NCBI GenBank assembly: GCA_037190145.1
Contig: JBBCJU010000010.1
Span: forward strand, 124,001-188,000
Direction: 5' to 3'
Length of the DNA: 64,000 nt
DNA from: 55-13 sp037190145
GTDB lineage: Bacteria > Armatimonadota > Fimbriimonadia > Fimbriimonadales > Fimbriimonadaceae
The notes beneath the pieces are model-generated. The model was not told where the DNA came from. It made no database searches and worked only from the letters and a program-made list of their open reading frames with translations. Both the position numbers and the translations under genes were made by a program. This document shows positions 1 through 7,051 of this stretch, piece by piece. Positions within the stretch are counted from its first letter, which is position 1. Every line of letters begins with the position of its first letter.

Positions 1-1723
1 CAAAGTTAAGGTTTGGATAGAAATTCCAAGTTTCAATGCCTGAGAATCCAACGACCTTCTTTTCGACGGACTTCGAAAGATCCAGAATCTTGTTGAAATC
101 AGCCTCGGTCATGCCGACTACGATTCGGAAGTAGCCCGTAACTGTTTCGTCCTGAGGGCGAAGATCCAAGTAGGAGCCCGTGAGCATTGTGCTGACGCGT
201 GCGACCTCACCCCGCTCGGTTAGAATGGTTGCGTCGCCATTGGCCCAGTTCCAGACTTGGACATCTGGGTACTCCTCAGAAATCTGGATTTTCTGGATCG
301 GATTGCCAAGCGCGGCTACGTATTCATCGGTTTCAATCAGAATTGGGCACTCTTTGCCTTTGATGACCAAAGAAGATGCTTGGCAAAGGTAGGTTGGCTT
401 TGGAGTTGTGTCCTTTGCCTGAACACCAATCTTTGCGCACCCTTTCGTGTAAGTGTCCTTAACTGTTGAGTAGTAGCGGTTGGAGGTGGGGGCGCTGTTT
501 AGCCACTGCACCATGACATCAAGGACTAGAGACTCATCTTCCTTTGATCGGTTAGGAACATTGAATCGCCCTAAGTTTTGCCCAAGGTATGCGCTGAAGC
601 TTCTGGTTGACTTGAGAGTGCCGATGATGACGTCGTAAGCCTTATCGATCTCTCCTGCTCGGTGGTAAGCCACCGCCGCGTTGTTTGCAAAACGAACTCT
701 GTCAAAGTTGCTTCCCTTTGCCGCATTTGCCTTAAACAGGTCTCCGACCTTAATCAGATCCGCATTGCTAGCATCTGGTTTAAGAGCCATCGCCAACTGC
801 TCGAGTTCTAAAACCCTGGCGTTAGTTGGGAGCTTCGCCTTGGCTTCCGTAATTCTACGAAGCGCCAACTCATATCGAGCATGGTCTTCAGGGCGAAATC
901 CTACATCTTTTGGACCGCCTGGATTGTCGGTGAGCATGGGGCCGAAATCAGGGATAAACCACTTATCCTGGAAACTTCCAGGCATCTTGTCATAGAAGTC
1001 CATTAGCGATGTCTGAGCCGCGTTGGTATAGGATTCAAGGAATTTTGGCTCTCGTTTTGCAGCGGCTTCAAAGAGGTTCGCAGCAGTTCCATAGTTGCGG
1101 CATTCCAGGAAAGCAAGACCCTTTTCAAACGCCATCATTGCTCTCATCACATCGGTGTTGCCGGCCACCTGGGCCATGCGGTTTCGAGCACTGGTGTGAT
1201 CATTGCCCGAAAGTCGATACATCCAGCTGCTTTTTGCCTCTAGCTTGTCGAGCATGGCCAGCATGTCAATCATGTCTTGCTTGGCATAGCCTGCTCTTTC
1301 CAAAAGTTTTGCCCCGGTGATGTCGGCATCCATCTCTTGCTGTCGGGTCCAAAGGTGCTCCAGGTCTGCCGCGACGTACTTAGGTCTAAGTACATGGCTT
1401 TGCATCAGGTGAGCCACTTCATGGGCCACAACGGCTCGGATGAGTCTTCGATCCCCTTTCACATGGTCTACAAGTCCTGTGTACACAACCATGATTGCGC
1501 GAGGCTTTTCACCCTCTTTCGGAATCTTGTCTATGGATGCATAAGCGTTTACAACAGAATTCTTTTCGACGCTGCACTTAATGGGATAGACGTACTTGGG
1601 GCTTCTTGTACCCACCGCGTCCAATTCGGCAACCATCTTTTCTAGCTCTGCCTGGGTGAACTCTTGTCCCACCGCGAAAGCTCCTAAAAACGCAAAAACC
1701 AAGCTACTAACGACTCTATTCAT
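1..1723 (-). CDS. Secreted M48-like zinc metallopeptidase with TPR-like region (3' end outside window)
   Basis: I translated this by hand from an ATG at 1723 on the minus strand; the frame stays open to the window edge, giving about 574 codons without the C-terminus. It starts with a hydrophobic signal peptide (about residues 1-19, ending AVGQ). A zinc-protease motif HEVAH lies at residues 101-105, followed by an EMDADITGA segment (E130, D134) like the third zinc ligand of family M48. Residues about 180-215 (MAFEKGLAFLECRNYGTAA...) look like a TPR unit, as in BepA/YfgC-type M48 proteases that act on outer-membrane proteins. The C-terminal half has no fold I recognise. The envelope role is inferred from the family; the protease motif is seen directly. 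Confidence 0.8.
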   Translation of the reverse strand, partial: MNRVVSSLVFAFLGAFAVGQEFTQAELEKMVAELDAVGTRSPKYVYPIKCSVEKNSVVNAYASIDKIPKEGEKPRAIMVVYTGLVDHVKGDRRLIRAVVAHEVAHLMQSHVLRPKYVAADLEHLWTRQQEMDADITGAKLLERAGYAKQDMIDMLAMLDKLEAKSSWMYRLSGNDHTSARNRMAQVAGNTDVMRAMMAFEKGLAFLECRNYGTAANLFEAAAKREPKFLESYTNAAQTSLMDFYDKMPGSFQDKWFIPDFGPMLTDNPGGPKDVGFRPEDHARYELALRRITEAKAKLPTNARVLELEQLAMALKPDASNADLIKVGDLFKANAAKGSNFDRVRFANNAAVAYHRAGEIDKAYDVIIGTLKSTRSFSAYLGQNLGRFNVPNRSKEDESLVLDVMVQWLNSAPTSNRYYSTVKDTYTKGCAKIGVQAKDTTPKPTYLCQASSLVIKGKECPILIETDEYVAALGNPIQKIQISEEYPDVQVWNWANGDATILTERGEVARVSTMLTGSYLDLRPQDETVTGYFRIVVGMTEADFNKILDLSKSVEKKVVGFSGIETWNFYPNLNF

Positions 1724-1823
1724 GATGTAATGTTCTCAACTCCATTGCGAGATCCGTGGCATATGATGGCTCGGCGCAGATCAAGTTTCGGTCACTGGCC
1801 ATTATTGGGACTCTTGGTCCAGA

Positions 1824-2543
1824 TCACCATGGGACCAGTTCAGAGGATATCATTCCTGTACCTTCTTGCCATTGGTATTTGCCATAAAATCGACCATGTG
1901 ACCCTCCCTGGCAAATCCAAGTAGATCCTATTTGCAAGGGTTGGTCTAAAACGGTATGGCTATGACCGCCCAAAATAATGTCGATATCTTGAGTAGCTTC
2001 GGCTAGAAGTTGATCTTGTTTAAAGCCAATGTGCGTGAGCGCAATCACCATGCTACAGGTTTTCTTAAGTTCTTGAGCTACCGCTACCGCTTCTGGGATT
2101 GGGGCAGTCCAAAGCATTTGGCTCACTGCCTTCGATTTCATTCTTTCCGTCACCATTGGCACCATGACTCCTAGTACACCGATCTGAAGATTCTGGTGTC
2201 GAAGAATGAACGCTGGGGGCAAAATCCTGGTCCCTAGCTTGTCATACAGATTTGCACACAGGATTGGATGCTGGTGCCCAGCAAGCTTGGCATCAAGGGC
2301 GGATCGCAAGACATGCGACTCACGGTTTCCTGGAACGCTTGCACTGCATTTCAATTCGGCCAAGAGGGGCCATACAGGTTCTGGTTTGAGGGGAATGCCA
2401 AGGTTGCCGGTCTTGATGCAATCTCCTGTATCGAAATAGAAATCGGTTTGAGCTCGAGCGGCGGCTAGGATATCCACTCGTCGCCGGTCCAGAGCGCCAT
2501 GAAGATCGTTCGTATGAAGAATGCTAATGGGATGCTCTGGCAT
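1824..2543 (-). CDS. Metallophosphatase, 5'-nucleotidase/UshA-type calcineurin fold
   Basis: 239 residues with the calcineurin-like metallophosphoesterase motifs in order: HTNDLHG near residue 10, DTGD near 39, GNRE near 72, ALTHIG near 169 and GGHSHT near 191. These bind a di-metal centre in the UshA/SoxB/YfkN group, which cleaves phosphate from nucleotides or related esters. The usual GNHE motif reads GNRE here, so the histidine that normally helps catalysis is an arginine; other metallophosphatases may share this, but it leaves the substrate open. There is no signal peptide and no C-terminal 5'-nucleotidase domain, so it is a short cytoplasmic form. It stands alone, tail-on to the M48-like gene on the same strand. 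Confidence 0.75.
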   Translation of the reverse strand: MPEHPISILHTNDLHGALDRRRVDILAAARAQTDFYFDTGDCIKTGNLGIPLKPEPVWPLLAELKCSASVPGNRESHVLRSALDAKLAGHQHPILCANLYDKLGTRILPPAFILRHQNLQIGVLGVMVPMVTERMKSKAVSQMLWTAPIPEAVAVAQELKKTCSMVIALTHIGFKQDQLLAEATQDIDIILGGHSHTVLDQPLQIGSTWICQGGSHGRFYGKYQWQEGTGMISSELVPW

Positions 2544-2611
2544 GGATTTCGATTCGCGGCGGAGGGAACTTTTTAGTTTTCTTTACGTTCTTCTGGAAGT
2601 AGACTTTAAAC

Positions 2612-2625
2612 CGGCGTTAACGCCG
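2612..2625. promoter_or_regulatory. 14-bp perfect palindrome upstream of the YHS-like gene
   Basis: CGGCGTTAACGCCG is a perfect inverted repeat with no spacer. It ends 20 nt before the ATG at 2646 and just before the AGGAG ribosome binding site at 2631-2635. Its position fits an operator for a dimeric regulator, or a chance palindrome. No regulator gene is next to it. Confidence 0.35.
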
Positions 2626-2645
2626 TGACCAGGAGAATCATACCA

Positions 2646-2918
2646 ATGAAGAAGATTGCCCTAATCCTTAGCCTTGGAGCGCTATCGATCGGAGCTTTTG
2701 CTCAGGCAAAGCCCAAGACGCCGACCGAACTACCTTGCCCAGTTATGCCAAGCCACAAGGTCAAGATTAAAGAAGCGACTAAGACCAAGATGTTTGCTGA
2801 CTATAAAGGTCGACGCTATTTCTTCTGCTGTGCAGGTTGTCCTGGCGCTTTTAACGCGAACAAGGATAAATATGCCAAGAAGCAGTGGAGCATCCCAACT
2901 CCTAAAGCCAAAGCATAA
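2646..2918 (+). CDS. Small secreted YHS/TRASH-like cysteine protein
   Basis: 90 residues. ATG at 2646 is chosen because AGGAG (2631-2635) lies 10 nt upstream; an upstream in-frame GTG at 2625 has no such site. A signal peptide (about 1-19, ending GAFA) is followed by CPVM at 31-34 and FFCCAGC near 59-65, the pattern of YHS-domain proteins that bind metal through paired cysteines. YHS domains are often linked to copper or heavy-metal handling, so an exported metal-binding role is likely but unproven. A strong terminator follows, so the gene is probably monocistronic. Confidence 0.75.
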   Translation: MKKIALILSLGALSIGAFAQAKPKTPTELPCPVMPSHKVKIKEATKTKMFADYKGRRYFFCCAGCPGAFNANKDKYAKKQWSIPTPKAKA

Positions 2919-2941
2919 GACTTAAGTGCTTCTGATTTGTG

Positions 2942-2963
2942 AGCCACCTGCGGGTGGCTTTTT
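2942..2963 (+). terminator. Rho-independent terminator of the YHS-like gene
   Basis: AGCCACC (2942-2948) pairs with GGTGGCT (2953-2959) around a TGCG loop and is followed by five T. It lies 24 nt after the stop codon. Confidence 0.9.
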
Positions 2964-3015
2964 CACTTTTGAAGGAAGCAGATTTATAGTTCCTTGATGA
3001 GGTGAAATCTGGGTG

Positions 3016-4437
3016 ATGGCAAAGTTGCTCGGCATTGATATCGGCACCTCTGGATGCAAGGTCCTTTTGATAAATGAATCTGGTGAGGTAATCAAGAGTG
3101 CATCGGCTGAATATCCCCTGTCTATTCCTCAGCCGTTATGGTCTGAACAGAATCCTGAAGATTGGTGGTTTGGGGTTCAAAAGTGTCTAAAGGAAATAAA
3201 CGAGCCCCACATTGATGCTATCGGATTGTCTGGTCAAATGCATGGAGCGGTGTTCCTAGATAAAGATGGCGAGGTAATCCGCCCAGCGATTTTGTGGAAT
3301 GACCAAAGAACGGTTGTCGAATGTAGGGAGATTGATGAGGTGATTGGCTTGGACAGAGTTCGGGCAATCACATGCAACCCTCCGCTGACTGGTTTTCAGC
3401 TTCCCAAGTTGCTTTGGTTGAGAAAAAATGAGCCAGAAAATTTTCACCGAATACACACACTGCTACTGCCGAAAGACTACATTCGCTTTAAGTTAACTGG
3501 GGTGAAGGCGACGGAAGTTAGTGACGCATCGGGAACAGGAAGTCTTAATGTTCCAGAGAGAAAGTGGGCTGAGGAAATGATCCATGGGCTGAGCCTTAAT
3601 CCTGAATTGTTTCCTGCTGTTTGGGAGTCGTCGGAGATTTCAGGAAGAACCCGCGATGGAATACCGGTTGTCGGTGGAGGCGGAGATCAGGCAGCGGGTG
3701 CAGTAGGAACCGGTGCGGTTGAGCCTGGAATCGTGAGCGTGAGCCTCGGTACTAGCGGAGTTGTGTTTACGGCCATAGACCAGCCGAACTATGATCCTTC
3801 TGGTGCAGTCCACACTTTCTGCCATGCAAACGGCGCGTGGCACGCTATGGGAGTCATGCTTTCCTGTGGAGGTGCTTTGCGCTGGTTCCGAGACACATTT
3901 TCTGTGGGCCAGAGTTACGATGAAATTGCCGCTGAGGCGGAACTGGTTCCGGTAGGGAGTGAGGGGCTAACTTTCCTTCCTTATCTTTCTGGAGAACGGT
4001 CTCCTCATAATGATCCTAGCGCGAGAGCATCTTGGAGTGGTGCGACTCTGGCGCATACCAGAGGGCACTTTGCGCGATCCGTTTTTGAAGGAATGAGTTT
4101 TGGTTTGCTGGACTGTTTCCACGCTTTAAAAAATCTTGGGGCGGAAGCAAAGGATATCCGTGTAACTAGTGGAGGGACAAAGAGTGCCTTTTGGCTGCAG
4201 ATGTTAGCGGATGTTTTTCAAGTTCCTTGTCAAACTTTGGAATCTGATGAAGGTCCAGCTTTTGGTGCAGCGGTTTTAGCTGGAGTGGGCATTGGTTTGT
4301 GGCCGAATGTACAAGCCGCGTGCAAGACAACCGTTCGAACAAAGCGGCTTATTAGGCCCTCTGGCAAGGACTATACGGCAGCGCAGAAAAAATATACGAG
4401 TTTGTATCCTAACCTGAAAGAGTGGAATCTAGGCTAG
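3016..4437 (+). CDS. xylB: Xylulokinase (FGGY carbohydrate kinase)
   Basis: 473 residues, normal for xylulokinase (about 480-500). The N-terminal ATPase motif LGIDIGTSGCK is present, then IGLSGQMHG and AILWNDQRT, both typical of XylB sugar-binding positions. VGGGGDQAAGAVGTGAV and SLGTSGVVF near the middle begin the second actin-like domain, and SGGTKSAFWLQMLAD is the C-terminal FGGY signature region. It phosphorylates D-xylulose with ATP to feed the pentose phosphate pathway. No xylose isomerase or transporter lies beside it, so it seems to be a single transcription unit. A GTG directly before the ATG could also start the protein. Confidence 0.9.
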   Translation: MAKLLGIDIGTSGCKVLLINESGEVIKSASAEYPLSIPQPLWSEQNPEDWWFGVQKCLKEINEPHIDAIGLSGQMHGAVFLDKDGEVIRPAILWNDQRTVVECREIDEVIGLDRVRAITCNPPLTGFQLPKLLWLRKNEPENFHRIHTLLLPKDYIRFKLTGVKATEVSDASGTGSLNVPERKWAEEMIHGLSLNPELFPAVWESSEISGRTRDGIPVVGGGGDQAAGAVGTGAVEPGIVSVSLGTSGVVFTAIDQPNYDPSGAVHTFCHANGAWHAMGVMLSCGGALRWFRDTFSVGQSYDEIAAEAELVPVGSEGLTFLPYLSGERSPHNDPSARASWSGATLAHTRGHFARSVFEGMSFGLLDCFHALKNLGAEAKDIRVTSGGTKSAFWLQMLADVFQVPCQTLESDEGPAFGAAVLAGVGIGLWPNVQAACKTTVRTKRLIRPSGKDYTAAQKKYTSLYPNLKEWNLG

Positions 4438-4555
4438 AATGGGCTGGAACTACTATTTACTTGAATCTTTTGGCCCTCTTTGAACGTATTAGGATGGGTC
4501 GGAATCAGGTAGGATTTAGCCCAATCTTATTGGAGCCCCACAAAGAGCATTGCAG

Positions 4556-6214
4556 ATGATGATCGACGAGAACCAGACGCCAGTGGGCGAGCAAGAAGCC
4601 CAGGAGACGCCAGAAGTGGCAACTCCGGCGTCCGACGCCGCCCCGATGGAAATTCCATCAGACGAACCCCAGGCAGCAGAAGCTGTCTCCGACCCCCAAC
4701 CCGTTGCCGAAGCGGCAGCGCCTGCGCCAGAGCCCGTTGCTGAGCCTGCACCTGTTGTAGAGCCTGTTGCGGCACCTGAGCCAGCAGCTCCAGTTGCTGT
4801 TGAAACTTCACCGAAGAGTGATGAGGACTTGTTTGAGTCTTATATGAGCGCTCTGGAGTCAGGAGAAGGGTTTGAGGCCGACACTTCCTTCAAGAAGCTG
4901 TCGCGTGGAGATCGTGTCGAGGCGACAATTATCCAAGTGGATAAGGATCGAGTCTTCGTTGATCTCGGCACAAAGTCCGAAGGTATCGTGCCGCTTGACG
5001 AGTTAACCAGCGAATCTATTGAGTCCGCAAAGGATCACTTTAGCGTTGGTGACAAGATCAACGTTGTCGTTATTCGTCCAGAAGGGGGCGAAGGCAACGC
5101 GATCGTATCGAAGAAGCGAGCTGACTTCGAAGAGATTTGGGACAAGATCGAGGGTGCTTTCCGATCACAAGAGATGATTACCGCACAGGTAGTTGATCGC
5201 GTGAAGGGTGGTCTCGTAGTCGATGTCGGCGTTCGAGGATTCGTTCCGGCGACTCACGTTGGTAGCGGAAAGCTTCGAAACATCGAAAAGTATGTTGGTC
5301 AACCCCTTCAACTGAAGGTGATCGAGATTGATCGTGAGCGAAAGAAAGTCGTTCTTTCTAACCGAGAAGCTGAAGAGCAGCGCAGAGTTCGAGCGAAAGA
5401 GGATATTTTCACAAATGTCTCTCCGGGTGATCGGCTAGAGGGTACTGTCCGAAGGCTTACCGATTACGGTGCGTTCATTGATTTGGGCGGCGTAGATGGT
5501 CTACTCCATATCTCTGAGATGAGCTGGATGCGAATCAATCATCCCAAGGAGATGTTCAAGGAAGGGCAGAAGATCGAAGTTATGGTGCTTCGGTTGGATC
5601 AAGGTGCGGGCAAGATTTCGCTCGGTCACCGACAGGTTCTTCCTGATCCATGGAATTTGATCAAGCAGAACTACACGGTTAACCAGAAGCTGACGATCAC
5701 GATCGGTCGACTGGTGCAGAGCGGTGCATTTGTCAAGCTTCCTGAAGGGGCTGAAGCTTTCCTTCCGGTTAGTGAAATGTCTTACCGGCGCCTCAAGCGC
5801 CCTCAGGACGCGGTAGAAGAGGGTCAGGAAGTAGAAGTCCAGATCATCGATCTGCGAGCCGACGAGCGTCGAATGGTCCTCAGTATGAGGGCAACCGGTA
5901 ACCTCAAGGAAGATCGAAGTCTGCCTTCGTATGATGGTCCTTCAGAGTACGGCGGTGGTTACGATGACCGTGGTGGAGACAAGCGCGGTAAAGCCGGTGC
6001 CAAGAAAGGCAAGAAGGGCGGCCGTGGCGGTCGAGACGACTACGATGACTATGAAGATCTTGGTGGTCGACGTGGCTTTGCAACCGGCGGTGCGACCATC
6101 GGTGAGCGTCTTGGAATGCTCAAGGGTTTCCTGGGTAGAGACGACGATGATGATGCGGAAGAGACGGATACTGATTCCGATACTACAACTGCAAAGGAAG
6201 AAGAAACCGAATAA
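4556..6214 (+). CDS. rpsA: Ribosomal protein S1 with unusual N- and C-terminal extensions
   Basis: About 552 residues. Four S1 RNA-binding repeats are visible (from roughly residues 118, 205, 290 and 375), with signatures such as FVDLGTKSEGIVP, VVDVGVRGFVPATHVG, GAFIDLGGVDGLLHISEMSW and GAFVKLPEGAEAFLPVSEMS. S1 helps the 30S subunit bind mRNA. The first 90 residues are a Pro/Ala/Glu-rich low-complexity arm, and the last 95 contain a Gly-Arg-Lys basic block (near KGKKGGRGGR) and a very acidic end (DDDDDAEETDTD). Start codons at 4550 (TTG), 4556 or 4559 are all possible. A weak promoter-like TTGAAT/CGTATT pair lies at 4461-4490. Confidence 0.9.
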   Translation: MMIDENQTPVGEQEAQETPEVATPASDAAPMEIPSDEPQAAEAVSDPQPVAEAAAPAPEPVAEPAPVVEPVAAPEPAAPVAVETSPKSDEDLFESYMSALESGEGFEADTSFKKLSRGDRVEATIIQVDKDRVFVDLGTKSEGIVPLDELTSESIESAKDHFSVGDKINVVVIRPEGGEGNAIVSKKRADFEEIWDKIEGAFRSQEMITAQVVDRVKGGLVVDVGVRGFVPATHVGSGKLRNIEKYVGQPLQLKVIEIDRERKKVVLSNREAEEQRRVRAKEDIFTNVSPGDRLEGTVRRLTDYGAFIDLGGVDGLLHISEMSWMRINHPKEMFKEGQKIEVMVLRLDQGAGKISLGHRQVLPDPWNLIKQNYTVNQKLTITIGRLVQSGAFVKLPEGAEAFLPVSEMSYRRLKRPQDAVEEGQEVEVQIIDLRADERRMVLSMRATGNLKEDRSLPSYDGPSEYGGGYDDRGGDKRGKAGAKKGKKGGRGGRDDYDDYEDLGGRRGFATGGATIGERLGMLKGFLGRDDDDDAEETDTDSDTTTAKEEETE

Positions 6215-6225
6215 ATCCTTTAATC

Positions 6226-6259
6226 AAAGGGCCAGACGCAAATGCGTCTGGCCCTTTTT
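6226..6259 (+). terminator. Strong terminator after rpsA
   Basis: AAAGGGCCAGACGCA (6226-6240) pairs perfectly over 15 bp with 6243-6257 around an AA loop and ends in a T run. It separates rpsA from coaE. Confidence 0.95.
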
Positions 6260-6272
6260 GCTTTAATAGGCT

Positions 6273-6818
6273 ATGCATGTTGCAGTTACTGGCGGAATAG
6301 CCGAGGGAAAGTCCACGGTGATGGGCTTCATTAGGGAAATGGGATATGCGACCGCTTCCGCAGATGATATGGCTAAAGAGATATTCGCAACGTCTGTCTT
6401 TCAGCAGCGCCTATCTGACGCTCTAAAAATGCCGATGCCAATTCTTGCAACTGATTTGAGAGCGCGAATTGCGGATGAACCGGAAACGCGACGCTTGGTT
6501 AATCAGTTGGCGCACCCCCAGATCGTCCAGAAGATTCGCAACTCCGAAGCGAAATTTATTGAGGTTCCGTTATTGTTTGAAACGATTCTTCATTCGGCGT
6601 TTCAAAGTGTATGGGTTGTAACCGCAAGTGAAGAAATCCAACTTCAACGATTAACGGAGAGGCTGGGAAATGTTAAACATGCCCAGGCCCTAATATGTAC
6701 ACAACTGCCAAGTTTGGTTAAGGTGGCGTTCGCCGATGAGGTTGTCCGAACGGACGAAACATTCGAAGAAGTTCAGGCTCAAATTCGCTTAGCTATTCGT
6801 CGAGAATTCGATAAATAG
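6273..6818 (+). CDS. coaE: Dephospho-CoA kinase
   Basis: 181 residues. The P-loop GGIAEGKST is at residues 7-15, followed by ASADDMAKEIF, which matches the CoaE pattern D-x-hydrophobic after the first strand. EVPLLFE and WVVTASEEIQLQRL are also family-typical. It carries out the last step of coenzyme A synthesis, phosphorylating dephospho-CoA with ATP. It is slightly short (usually about 200 residues). No Shine-Dalgarno is seen; TTTAAT ends 5 nt before the ATG, so the mRNA may be leaderless, starting right after the rpsA terminator. Confidence 0.9.
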   Translation: MHVAVTGGIAEGKSTVMGFIREMGYATASADDMAKEIFATSVFQQRLSDALKMPMPILATDLRARIADEPETRRLVNQLAHPQIVQKIRNSEAKFIEVPLLFETILHSAFQSVWVVTASEEIQLQRLTERLGNVKHAQALICTQLPSLVKVAFADEVVRTDETFEEVQAQIRLAIRREFDK

Positions 6819-6847
6819 TTGACCGGTCTTGAATCAAGTGCTATACT
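6819..6847 (+). promoter_or_regulatory. Sigma-70 type promoter of the four-gene envelope locus
   Basis: TTGACC (6819-6824) and TATACT (6842-6847) are 17 bp apart, close to consensus. The promoter begins right after the coaE stop codon. Transcription would start near 6854, leaving a leader of about 195 nt before the GTG at 7052. That leader (6854-7051) holds a small hairpin (GATGC...GCATC) and a 51-codon cysteine-rich frame without a ribosome binding site; no known riboswitch was recognised. Confidence 0.75.
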
Positions 6848-7051
6848 CAGCCGAATTCGGTTCATGCTGCGGCTCAATGAGTTGTGGCTTGGGCGGCACT
6901 TGTTGTGGTTATATTTGGTGGACTCGAACGAAATGGAACGATGCGAACGTCTTTGCATCGGGATGTTCAGGCCATATGGTCAGAACAAGTGCGGTCGCGA
7001 CTCGTGGGCCGGACAAAGATAGAGGATTGTGAGTAAGGAGGACTCGTCATA

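Noticed and set aside
1009..1645. Plus-strand frames across the M48-like gene
   Set aside because: They are shadows of the minus-strand gene that carries a signal peptide and the HEVAH motif.
6854..7051. Known riboswitch in the leader of the envelope locus
   Set aside because: No match to the core of GEMM, cobalamin, TPP or SAM riboswitches could be made by eye; only a small hairpin is visible.
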